From: Stappia taiwanensis
Lineage (GTDB): Bacteria > Pseudomonadota > Alphaproteobacteria > Rhizobiales > Stappiaceae
Length of the DNA stretch: 64,000 nt
Assembly (NCBI RefSeq): GCF_014635285.1
Contig: NZ_BMCR01000001.1
Span: 682,001 to 746,000, forward strand
Direction of reading: 5' to 3'
Shown here: positions 54,673-62,710 of the stretch, in pieces
Layout: each line of letters starts with the position of its first letter
How positions within the stretch are numbered: position 1 is the first letter of the stretch
Translations under genes and position numbers: made by a program
Notes under the pieces: model-generated
What the model was told of the DNA's origin: nothing
Seen by the model: the letters and a program-made list of their open reading frames with translations, nothing else
Databases searched by the model: none

Positions 54673-57300
54673 ATGGACCTTCCGCACCTGCCCGCGCTGC
54701 GGTCCTATCACTCCTGGATCGCCAACGAGACGTTGGAGGATTACTCGCTGCGCTACGCGGCGCGGTCGTTCCGGCGCTGGTCGCCCTTCGTCATCGCCAA
54801 CACCGCGCTGGGCGGCATTTCCTTTCTCGCGCTAGAGGCCATCGGCGGCGCCATCACCCTCAGCTACGGCTTTGCCAACGCCTTTCCCGCCGTGCTGGTG
54901 ACCTGCCTGTTCGTCTTCATCACCAGCCTGCCGATTGCCTATTATTCCAGCCGCCACAACATCGACATGGATCTGCTGACCCGGGGCGCGGGCTTCGGCT
55001 ACATCGGTTCCACCATCACCTCGCTGATCTACGCCACCTTCACCTTCATCTTCTTCGCGCTGGAAGGCGCGATCATGGCCCAGGCCCTGAAGCTGTTCGC
55101 CGATGTGCCGCTGGTGCTCGGCTACATCATCTCCTCGCTGATCATCATCCCGATCACCTTCATGGGCGTCACCATGATCAGCCGGCTGCAACTGATCACC
55201 CAGCCGCTGTGGATCATGATGCTGTTGCTGCCGTTCATCGCCATCGCCATCGGTCATCCGGAGACCGCGCGCGACTGGGTCGCCTTCGCCGGCAGCGAGA
55301 AGGGCGGCGGCGGTTTCAACATGCTCTCCTTCGGCGCGGCGCTGGGCATCCTGTTCGCCCTGTCGATCCAGATCGGCGAGCAGGTCGACTATCTGCGCTT
55401 CCTGCCCGACAAGACACCGGAGAACCGCCTGCGCTGGTGGGCCGCCGTCATTTCCGCCGGGCCGGGCTGGATCGTCATCGGCGGCTTCAAGATCCTGTGC
55501 GGCAGCTTTCTCGCCGCCATCGCCATCACCTCGGGCCTTTCCAGCGAAACCGCGCTGGAGCCGATCCATATGTACATTCAGGCCTATGGCTACGTCAGCT
55601 CCGATCAGGTGGTGGTGCTGGCGGCGGCGGCGATCTTCGTGCTGGTCTCGCAGGTGAAAATCAACGTGACCAACGCCTATGCCGGCTCGCTCGCCTGGTC
55701 GAACTTCTTTGCCCGGGTCACCCATTATCACCCGGGCCGGGTGGTCTGGCTGGTGTTCAACATCCTGATCTCGCTCTTGTTGATGCTGCTCGGCATCTTC
55801 CAGACGCTGGAACTGGTGCTGGCGGTCTATTCGGTCATCGCCGCCGCCTGGATCGGGTCGATCTTCGCCGATCTCGCCATCCTCAAGCCCCTTGGCGTCA
55901 GCCCCGCCTATCCGGAATTCCGGCGCGCCTACCTGCCCGATTTCAACCCGGTCGGCTGCGGCTCGATGGCGCTCGGCGCATTGGTGGCGGTGATCTGCTT
56001 CACCGGCACGCTGGGCACCATGGCCCAGGCCTATGCCGCGCCCATCGCCTTCCTCACCGCCCTTGCCAGCGCGGTCGCCATCGGCGTTCTCACCAAGGGC
56101 AAATACTACCGCGCCCGCCCGGTCACCCCCTTCGCCGATCCGAAGCGCCGCATCCTGCGCTGCGAGCTTTGCGGCCTCGATTACGAGCGTCCGGACATGG
56201 TGCATTGCACCTTCTACGAGCGGCCGATCTGCTCGCTGTGTTGCAGCCTCGATTCCCATTGCCACGATGTCTGCAAATCGCCCGGCGGGGTGCTGGAGGA
56301 ATCGCGCGCCAGCTACCTGGGGCGGGGCCTGCGCAACAAGATCGCCCCGCACATGCAGCAGCGACTGTTCAAGGTCGGCGGCATCCTGTTTGCCCTGGCC
56401 ATCGTCACGGCGGCGGCGATCCTCCTCGCCTATCGCCTGATCGAACCCGCCGCCGGTCAGCCGCGTCTAGACAGCGGCTCGCTGCTGCTCGGGGTGTTTC
56501 TGGCGCTCTTGCCCCTTCTGTGCATCGGCGCCTGGTGGATCGTCCTGTCCCATGAAAGCCGGGAACTGGCCGAACGCGACCTGATGGCCTCCATGGAGAA
56601 GCTGCGTCAGGCACAACAGGATCTGGCCAGCAACGAGCGGCTGGCCGCCATCGGCAAGGTCACCGCCACCGTCAGCCATGAATTGCGCAACCCGCTCGGC
56701 ACGCTGGTCACCTCCTCCGATATCCTGCGCCGCTCGCTCAAGAACGCCGGCGAACCGGTGTCCGGCGAGCTGGAACGGATGCAGCGCAATGCCTGGCGCT
56801 GCGTGCGCATCATCGAGGACCTGCTCGACTTCTCGCGCAAGCATCGCTTCGCCCCCGCCCCGCTGGCGATCGACCGCTGGGCGGAAAATCAGGTCAATGA
56901 ACTCGACGACCGGACCCGCCCCCTGATCCACCTCGACCTTGCCGCCGATTGCGAGTTGATGGCCGACGGCGAACGGCTGCACCAGGCCTTCTCCAATGTG
57001 CTGACCAACGCGCTGCAAGCCTGCGAGGCGGTGCAGGATCGCGATACCGCGATCCGTGTCGCCACCCGGCGCGAGGGCGACCGGGTGTGTCTGTCCATCG
57101 CCGACAACGGCGGCGGCATGTCGATGGAGGCGCGCCGGCGCGCCTTCGAGCCGCTTTACAGCACCAAGGCGTTCGGCGTCGGCCTCGGCATGCCGCTGGT
57201 CAAGCGCATCATTGAGGCCCATGGCGGCGAAATCCGCATCGACAGTATCGAGGGCGAAGGCAGCACCGTCACCCTTGTGTTGCCGGGGATGGGAGCATGA
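54673..57300 (+). CDS. NCS1-type permease fused to a histidine kinase through a cysteine-rich linker
   Basis: The 875-residue protein begins with about twelve membrane helices (residues 36-475) resembling nucleobase:cation symporter-1/cytosine permeases. Residues 497-534 hold eight cysteines in CxxC-like spacing (497, 500, 512, 520, 523, 524, 530, 534) plus histidines, suggesting zinc binding. Two more helices (about 567-590, 602-625) and a coiled coil lead to a HisKA domain (His669 in VSHELRNPLG) and an HATPase domain (N box at Asn779, DNGGGM, GVGLGMPLV). All kinase motifs look intact. Its stop overlaps the next gene (ATGA). The design parallels CbrA, where a sodium-solute symporter is fused to a kinase. 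The likely signal is a nucleobase- or amide-like compound. Confidence 0.88.
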   Translation: MDLPHLPALRSYHSWIANETLEDYSLRYAARSFRRWSPFVIANTALGGISFLALEAIGGAITLSYGFANAFPAVLVTCLFVFITSLPIAYYSSRHNIDMDLLTRGAGFGYIGSTITSLIYATFTFIFFALEGAIMAQALKLFADVPLVLGYIISSLIIIPITFMGVTMISRLQLITQPLWIMMLLLPFIAIAIGHPETARDWVAFAGSEKGGGGFNMLSFGAALGILFALSIQIGEQVDYLRFLPDKTPENRLRWWAAVISAGPGWIVIGGFKILCGSFLAAIAITSGLSSETALEPIHMYIQAYGYVSSDQVVVLAAAAIFVLVSQVKINVTNAYAGSLAWSNFFARVTHYHPGRVVWLVFNILISLLLMLLGIFQTLELVLAVYSVIAAAWIGSIFADLAILKPLGVSPAYPEFRRAYLPDFNPVGCGSMALGALVAVICFTGTLGTMAQAYAAPIAFLTALASAVAIGVLTKGKYYRARPVTPFADPKRRILRCELCGLDYERPDMVHCTFYERPICSLCCSLDSHCHDVCKSPGGVLEESRASYLGRGLRNKIAPHMQQRLFKVGGILFALAIVTAAAILLAYRLIEPAAGQPRLDSGSLLLGVFLALLPLLCIGAWWIVLSHESRELAERDLMASMEKLRQAQQDLASNERLAAIGKVTATVSHELRNPLGTLVTSSDILRRSLKNAGEPVSGELERMQRNAWRCVRIIEDLLDFSRKHRFAPAPLAIDRWAENQVNELDDRTRPLIHLDLAADCELMADGERLHQAFSNVLTNALQACEAVQDRDTAIRVATRREGDRVCLSIADNGGGMSMEARRRAFEPLYSTKAFGVGLGMPLVKRIIEAHGGEIRIDSIEGEGSTVTLVLPGMGA

Positions 57301-58508
57301 GCCAACCGGAGGATGGCAACATGACAGCACAGGAGGACAACCGCTTGACGAGACAGGGCGCCGGCGGGCGGGCGCTGCTGATCGTCGATGACGACACGGA
57401 TTTCGCCGCAAGCCTCGCCGGCCTGCTGCGGCTCGAGGACTACCGGGTGTTTCAGGCCCATGACGGCGAGACCGCCCTTGGGCTGATCGACCGGCAATCG
57501 GTCTCCGTCGCCCTTGTCGACGTGCGGCTTGGCACCGGCGATGGCATCGAGGTGGTGCGGGCCTTGCGCAAAAAGGATCCGGACCTCGTCTGCGTGATGA
57601 TCACCGCCTATGCCTCGGTCGAAACGGCGGTCGAGGCGCTGCAGGCGGGCGCCTACGACTACCTGATGAAGCCGTTCCACTGCGAGGATCTGCTTGCCAC
57701 CTTGAACCGGTGCTTCGAGCGCATCCAGCTTCTCAAGGACAAGGCGCTGGCCGCCGCCCGGCTGAGCCAGAAGCAGCGCATGGAGGCGATGGGGCAACTG
57801 ACCAGCGGCATTGCCCATGACTTCAACAACATCCTCGCCGTTCAGCTCAGCAATCTGCGCCTGCTGGAAGAGCGCGTGCGGCACCAGCCGGAGTTGGCGG
57901 AACTGGTCGCCGACGCGCTCGCTGCCACCCGGTCCGGCTCCGACCTGACGACCCGGCTTCTCGGCTTCGGCGCCGCGCCATCGGAAAACATCGGTCTGGT
58001 CCGGCTGGACGAAGAGCTTCCCGCCCTCATCCGCATGCTCGAACGCACCCTGGGGGATACGCTCGTCATCCGCCTGCGCATGGAGGATGGGCTTTCCCCG
58101 GTCGAACTCCTGCCCGGACGGCTGGAAACGAGCCTGCTCAACCTGGCGCTCAACGCGCGCGATGCCATGCCCGCCGGCGGCACCCTCGATTTCGAGGCGC
58201 GCAACGTCCGCCTCGGCCTCGACGGGCATCAGGGCCCGACCGATCTGGTCCCGGGCGACTATGTGGTGATCTCGGTCGCCGACAGCGGCGAAGGCATGAG
58301 CCCGGCGGTGCGCGCCCGCGCGCTTGATCCGCTCTTCACCACAAAGCCGCCGGGCGAAGGCTGCGGCCTTGGGCTGCCGATGGTGGACAATTTCGTGCGC
58401 GGCTCGGGCGGGCGCCTTGCCATCGACAGCGCCCCGGGGCGCGGCACCCGCATCAGCCTCTATCTGCCACGCGCGGTTCAGTGGCCTTCGGGCGGCGCGA
58501 ACATGTAG
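57297..58508 (+). CDS. Receiver-histidine kinase protein (REC-HisKA-HATPase)
   Basis: The 403-residue soluble protein has an N-terminal receiver domain (phospho-Asp75 in VALVDVRLG, Lys in LMKPFH) and a histidine-kinase core with His174 in GIAHDFNNILAV, N box LNLALNARDAM, ADSGEGM and GCGLGLPMV. There is no output domain. It is translationally coupled to the permease-kinase (ATGA overlap), so it is a natural phosphorelay partner: Asp75 could receive phosphate from His669, and His174 could pass it on. Its 3' end overlaps the convergent OmpR-type gene by 31 bases. Confidence 0.9.
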   Translation: MSQPEDGNMTAQEDNRLTRQGAGGRALLIVDDDTDFAASLAGLLRLEDYRVFQAHDGETALGLIDRQSVSVALVDVRLGTGDGIEVVRALRKKDPDLVCVMITAYASVETAVEALQAGAYDYLMKPFHCEDLLATLNRCFERIQLLKDKALAAARLSQKQRMEAMGQLTSGIAHDFNNILAVQLSNLRLLEERVRHQPELAELVADALAATRSGSDLTTRLLGFGAAPSENIGLVRLDEELPALIRMLERTLGDTLVIRLRMEDGLSPVELLPGRLETSLLNLALNARDAMPAGGTLDFEARNVRLGLDGHQGPTDLVPGDYVVISVADSGEGMSPAVRARALDPLFTTKPPGEGCGLGLPMVDNFVRGSGGRLAIDSAPGRGTRISLYLPRAVQWPSGGANM

Positions 58509-59212
58509 CCGATGCCGCGAATGGTCTTGATGAACTGCATCTCGCGGGCACTGTCGTTGAGCTTGCGGCGGATCTTGCCGATCAGCACATCGATGCTGCG
58601 GTCATAGGGGGTCCAGTTGCGGTTGGCGACGATCTCCAGGATCTGCTCGCGCGACAGGATGCGGCCGCGCCGCTGCACCAGTGCTGTCAGAACCTGAAAC
58701 TCCTGACTGGTCAGCCGGACCGCCTCACCCTCGGGCGACTTCAACTGGTAGCAGGTGGGGTCGAGCCGCCAGCCGGCGAAACACATCGGCGCGACCTCCG
58801 CCTCCCCGTTTGCCGCCGGCTCGATCCGCCGCACCGCCCGGCGCAGCACCGAGCGCACCCGCGCCAGCAACTCGCGCGGCTCGAACGGCTTGGTAATGTA
58901 GTCATCCGCGCCCAGTTCCAGGCACACCACCTTGTCGATGGTGGTGCTCTTGCCCGACAGAACGATCACCGGGAAATCGTATTGCGCCCGCAGACCGCGT
59001 GCCAGCGTGATGCCATCGTCGCCGGAGGAAAAGGTCAGGTCGAGAATCACCAGATCGAACGGCTGGTCGGCCAGCGCCCGCCGCATCTCCCGCCCTTCAT
59101 TGGCGCAAGTGACGCCGTAGCCCTCGCCCGACAGGAACTTCTGCAGGAAATTGCACAACAGCCGGTCATCATCGACGACGAGTATGCGGGATCGTGTTTC
59201 TTCGCTCTGCAT
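58478..59212 (-). CDS. OmpR-family response regulator of the permease-kinase locus
   Basis: The 244-residue regulator has a receiver domain (LVVDDDR acidic pocket, phospho-Asp58 in LVILDLTF, Lys in ITKPFEP) and a winged-helix DNA-binding domain ending in SIDVLIGKIRRKL and IRGIGYMF. ATG 59212 gives MQSEETRSRILVVDDD; the frame runs to 59449 but the extra part is not family-like. It is divergent from fmdA across 385 bases and overlaps the REC-kinase gene at its 3' end. It is the likely output of the upstream kinases and the likely activator of fmdA. Confidence 0.92.
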   Translation of the reverse strand: MQSEETRSRILVVDDDRLLCNFLQKFLSGEGYGVTCANEGREMRRALADQPFDLVILDLTFSSGDDGITLARGLRAQYDFPVIVLSGKSTTIDKVVCLELGADDYITKPFEPRELLARVRSVLRRAVRRIEPAANGEAEVAPMCFAGWRLDPTCYQLKSPEGEAVRLTSQEFQVLTALVQRRGRILSREQILEIVANRNWTPYDRSIDVLIGKIRRKLNDSAREMQFIKTIRGIGYMFAPPEGH

Positions 59213-59597
59213 GGCGATACGATAAGCGCATTTCCCGCCGCCGGTCGAGCGCTTCAGCATCGGTATTTGTCGCGAGCTCCCCGCAACTATTGGGAGGGAG
59301 AGCCAATTGCCGCACCATGGCGCAGGCACCACCCTGGAAAAATAATACAAATGATTGATCGAAAAGGGGAAACAGGGGTCTAAAAGGCTGCTTAAGCACA
59401 CCCCTAACGCCTTGGCCCGATTACAAAAAATTACAATCCGGCCGATCACCGCCCACAGTGAAATTACACAAGCTGCCTAACCTTGCCCCGCACGGTTCGC
59501 AATCCCGCACAAAGACGGAATGCGGATGGCGATCCTGGGGGGGAACGGCTGCGGCAGGCTCCTCCCGTTTTCGAGACTAACCGGAGGAGGAGCTTCC
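59213..59597. other. Divergent control region between the OmpR-type regulator and fmdA
   Basis: This 385-base stretch is partly AT-rich (about 59290-59480). It holds the ATTACAA repeats listed separately and a G7 tract at 59537-59543 followed by AAC. It must carry both promoters. No small gene or structured RNA is recognised. Confidence 0.55.
59420..59469. promoter_or_regulatory. ATTACAA direct repeats; candidate response-regulator binding site
   Basis: ATTACAA occurs at 59420-59426 and 59430-59436 (period 10), and ATTACAC at 59463-59469, 33 bases after the second. OmpR-family regulators bind direct repeats with 10-11 base spacing. The site is 129-178 bases before fmdA and about 210-260 bases before the regulator gene. 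Confidence 0.45.
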
Positions 59598-60824
59598 ATG
59601 CCCAAGACAGTATTTTCGGTCGACCTGAACAAGGCGCCGGAAGATCACGACATCAAGACGCACAACCGATGGCATCCGGACATCCCCCTCGTGGAAACCT
59701 TCAAGCGGAACGAAGTGATCCGCGTTGAATGTCACGACTGGACCGGTGGCCAGATCGGCAACAACGACAGCGCCAATGACGTGCGCGACGTCGACCTGAC
59801 GCGGGTGCATTACCTCAGCGGACCGTTCGGGTTCGAAGGCGCGGAGCCGGGCGATCTGCTCGTCGTGGACATTCTCGACCTTGGCGCCAAGCCGGATTCC
59901 GAATGGGGCTTCAACGGCCTGTTCGCCAAGGAAAACGGCGGCGGCTTCCTGACCGAGCATTATCCCAACGCCAGCAAGTCCTGCTGGGACTTCCAGGGCA
60001 TCTACACCACCTCCCGCCACATTCCCGGCGTTCGCTATCCGGGCATCATCCACCCCGGCCTGATCGGCTGCCTGCCCGATCACAACCTCCTGGCCGAGGC
60101 CAACCGGCGCGAGGCGGAACTGGTCGCCACCGACCCCAACCGGGTGCCGCCGCTCGCCGCCCTGCCCTATGCCGACACCGCGCTGATGGGCCAGCTCACC
60201 GGCGATGCGGCCCGTAAGGCGGCCGAGGAAGCCTGGCGCACCGTGCCGCCGCGCGAACATGGCGGCAACTGCGACATCAAGAACCTGTCGCGCGGCTCCA
60301 AGGTCTATTTCCCGGTCTATGTGAAGGGCGGCGGCCTTTCCATGGGCGACATCCACTTCTCCCAGGGCGATGGCGAGATCACCTTCTGCGGCGCCATCGA
60401 GATGGCCGGCTGGATCGACATCAGCGTCGATGTCATCAAGGGCGGCATGGCCAAATACGGCGTCGTCAATCCGATCTTCAAGCCGAGCCCGATCGACCCG
60501 CATTTCGACGACTATCTGATTTTCGAAGGCATCTCGGTCGATGAGCATACGGGCGAGCAGTACTATCTCGACGCCCATGTCGCCTACCGGCGCGCCTGTC
60601 TCAACGCCATCGAATATCTGATGAAATTCGGCTACTCGGGCGAGCAGGCCTACATGATCCTCGGCACCGCGCCAGTGGAGGGGCGCATCGCCGGCATTGT
60701 CGATATTCCAAATGTCTGCGCCACCCTGGCGATCCCGACAGGGATCTTCGACTTCGACATCAATCCGAACTCGACCGGCCCGACACGGCAGGACATCGGC
60801 GCGGATGTCGCCAAGACGAGCTGA
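59598..60824 (+). CDS. fmdA: Formamidase (acetamidase/formamidase family)
   Basis: FmdA hydrolyses formamide, and to a lesser extent other short amides, to the acid and ammonia. The 408-residue protein shows family stretches RVECHDWTGGQIGNND, PGIIHPGLIGC, REHGGNCDIKNL, GDIHFSQGDGEITFCGAIE and FDFDINPN. The length is typical (about 410). ATG 59598 follows GGAGGAGGAG, a very strong RBS. It is followed by an AmiS/UreI-type channel and an FmdB protein, the classical short-chain amide set. No signal peptide is present, so it is cytoplasmic. Confidence 0.95.
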   Translation: MPKTVFSVDLNKAPEDHDIKTHNRWHPDIPLVETFKRNEVIRVECHDWTGGQIGNNDSANDVRDVDLTRVHYLSGPFGFEGAEPGDLLVVDILDLGAKPDSEWGFNGLFAKENGGGFLTEHYPNASKSCWDFQGIYTTSRHIPGVRYPGIIHPGLIGCLPDHNLLAEANRREAELVATDPNRVPPLAALPYADTALMGQLTGDAARKAAEEAWRTVPPREHGGNCDIKNLSRGSKVYFPVYVKGGGLSMGDIHFSQGDGEITFCGAIEMAGWIDISVDVIKGGMAKYGVVNPIFKPSPIDPHFDDYLIFEGISVDEHTGEQYYLDAHVAYRRACLNAIEYLMKFGYSGEQAYMILGTAPVEGRIAGIVDIPNVCATLAIPTGIFDFDINPNSTGPTRQDIGADVAKTS

Positions 60825-60862
60825 CGCTTCGTCTCAAATACCCAGAACAACAAGCGAGCCGG

Positions 60863-60880
60863 CCGGGGGGCGAACCCCGG
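60863..60880 (+). repeat. Hairpin between fmdA and the AmiS/UreI-like gene
   Basis: CCGGGG (60863-60868) and CCCCGG (60875-60880) form a six-base stem with a GGCGAA loop, 30 bases before the channel gene. It may tune expression of the downstream gene. Confidence 0.4.
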
Positions 60881-60909
60881 TCGAGCCCGCCACTTGGGGG
60901 GAACCGCCC

Positions 60910-61422
60910 ATGCTGCTCGGGTTTGCACTTTTATATGTCGGCGCCGTTTTGTTTCTCAACGGGCTCTGGCTGCTCGGCAAGATCGAGGATCGCGAGATCG
61001 TCGTCATCAATGTCGTCTCGGGGGTCGCCACCCTCGCCGTTGCCTTCAGCTCGCTGTTCGGCGGCGGAGCGGACGCCGCGTCGGTCAAGGCCGGCGCCCT
61101 CACCCTCTTGTTCACCACCACCTACCTTTGGGTTGCCTACAACCGGGTCGTGGCCGTCGACGGGCGTGGTCTTGGCTGGTTCAGCCTGTTCGTGGCCATC
61201 ACCGTTGCCCCGGTCGCCATCCAGGGGCTGAGTTCCGCCCAGTCCTTCACCGATGTCTGGCTGGGGCTCAACTGGGCGATCTGGGCCGTGCTCTGGTTCA
61301 TGTATTTCCTGCTGCTGGGCCTGCAAAAACCGGTGTTGCGGCCAACGGCGCTTCTGACGCTGGTCGCCGGCATCGTCACCGGCTGGATGCCCGGATACCT
61401 GCTCCTGGACGGAGTGTTGTGA
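60910..61422 (+). CDS. AmiS/UreI family amide or urea channel
   Basis: The 170-residue protein has six predicted helices and the family opening MLLGFALLYVGAVLFLNGLW, with the later stretch NWAIWAVLWFMYFLLLGL. AmiS/UreI proteins are proton-gated or constitutive pores for urea and short amides. ATG 60910 follows a run of GGGGGG used as RBS; a longer frame from 60697 overlaps fmdA and is rejected. Context makes formamide or acetamide the likely permeant. Confidence 0.9.
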   Translation: MLLGFALLYVGAVLFLNGLWLLGKIEDREIVVINVVSGVATLAVAFSSLFGGGADAASVKAGALTLLFTTTYLWVAYNRVVAVDGRGLGWFSLFVAITVAPVAIQGLSSAQSFTDVWLGLNWAIWAVLWFMYFLLLGLQKPVLRPTALLTLVAGIVTGWMPGYLLLDGVL

Positions 61423-61502
61423 GCTGACCGGACCGGGCGGCGGCCGCGCTCCGCCGCCCTCACCCCGAACCGCCCCCCGAACGGAAGGACGAGAAGACAA
61501 AC

Positions 61503-61805
61503 ATGCCTCTTTACAACTACATCTGCGAAGAATGCGGCCCCTTCGATAGTTGGGAATCGATGAGCAATGCCGCGAACGCCTGCGCCTGCCCCGCCTGCAG
61601 CGAACCCAGCGCCCGGGACGTGGCGGCGCCGCGCCTCAACCTGATGAACACCACCTTGCGCCGGGCACATACCCGCTCGGAAAAGAGCGGCAGCGAACCC
61701 AAGGTGGTCAAGAGAAGCCACCTTGCCGGCTGCGGCTGCGCGCTGTGCAAGGTCGGACCGCAGAAGCCGACCCCGACCCGGCACAAATGGATGATCGGCC
61801 ACTGA
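61503..61805 (+). CDS. fmdB: FmdB-type zinc ribbon protein
   Basis: The 100-residue protein opens with the FmdB signature MPLYNYICEECG and has paired cysteines Cys8/Cys11 and Cys29/Cys32 for one zinc. A second cluster, CGCALC (Cys77, Cys79, Cys82), near the C-terminus is extra compared with minimal FmdB proteins. FmdB was reported as a regulator of formamidase in Methylophilus, though its mechanism is unclear. It is the third gene of the fmd set. Confidence 0.88.
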   Translation: MPLYNYICEECGPFDSWESMSNAANACACPACSEPSARDVAAPRLNLMNTTLRRAHTRSEKSGSEPKVVKRSHLAGCGCALCKVGPQKPTPTRHKWMIGH

Positions 61806-62005
61806 TGGGCCAGTGACCCCGGCCGGACGCGGCGCCATCCCCCCGCATGCGCGCCGCGCCCGGCCGCCTCCATTTCGCTGCCCGCTTCTCTGCTCTGCAT
61901 CCGTGCAAGGCAATTGCCCCCGCAATGCACGTTGCCCCTGTGCGGCCCCTCCGGTCTGTGGCACAAGGTGTCAGCTAAAAAACGCAGGCATCCAGAGACC
62001 CAGGC

Positions 62006-62710
62006 ATGAAACCCGAACACGCAGAGACTGCCCGCCAATCCCTCCTGCTGGCAAGCGCGCCCGCTCAGGCCCAGGAAGCGTTGCTGGCCGGCGCCCATAC
62101 CCGCGTGTTCGAACGGGGTGCCACCATCTTCCTGCAAGGGGAACGCGCCAACGCGATCTACATCGTCGTCGAGGGCTGGGTGAAGCTGTTCCGCATCGCC
62201 CCCAACGGCACCGAGGCGGTGGTCGGCGTGTTCACCAAGGGCCGCAGCTTCGGCGAGGCCGTCGCCTTCCGCCACGATGTCTATCCGGTCGGCGCGGAAG
62301 CGGTCACCGATTGCACCTTGCTGCGGATCGAGGCGGATGCCTTCCTGCGGATGATCACCGAGTCTCCCGAAGTGGCCGTCTCGATCCTGTCGGCAACCTT
62401 CGTCCATCTGCACAGCCTGGTCGGCCAGGTGGAACAGCTCAAGGCCCAGACCGGCGCCCAGCGGGTCGCCGAGTTCCTGCTGGAACTGTGCGACCGCGAC
62501 GATGGCTCCTGCACCGTGCTTCTGCCCTACGACAAGGCGCTGATCGCCGGGCGCCTGGGGCTGAAGCCGGAGAGCCTGTCGCGCGCCTTCGCCAAGCTGC
62601 GCGACCATGGCGTCACCATCCGCCAGTATTATGCCGAGATCGCCGATGTCGCCGCCTTGCGCGACTATGCTGAGGAAGACACCGCTCTGGCCTGGAACCG
62701 TGGACAATGA
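62006..62710 (+). CDS. Crp/Fnr family transcriptional regulator
   Basis: The 234-residue regulator has a cyclic-nucleotide-binding-like beta roll (about 15-130, with FLQGERANAIYIVVEGWVKL and GRSFGEAVAF), a long dimer helix and a C-terminal Crp-type helix-turn-helix (LIAGRLGLKPESLSRAFAKL). It lacks the N-terminal cysteine cluster of FNR, so it is not an iron-sulfur oxygen sensor. Its stop overlaps the DUF4202 start, so the two are cotranscribed. It may respond to nitric oxide, redox state or a nucleotide. Confidence 0.9.
   Translation: MKPEHAETARQSLLLASAPAQAQEALLAGAHTRVFERGATIFLQGERANAIYIVVEGWVKLFRIAPNGTEAVVGVFTKGRSFGEAVAFRHDVYPVGAEAVTDCTLLRIEADAFLRMITESPEVAVSILSATFVHLHSLVGQVEQLKAQTGAQRVAEFLLELCDRDDGSCTVLLPYDKALIAGRLGLKPESLSRAFAKLRDHGVTIRQYYAEIADVAALRDYAEEDTALAWNRGQ

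Noticed and set aside
54627-56555. 642-codon plus-strand frame overlapping the permease-kinase gene
   Set aside because: Arg/Leu/His-rich out-of-frame reading; the permease-kinase frame has coherent domains.
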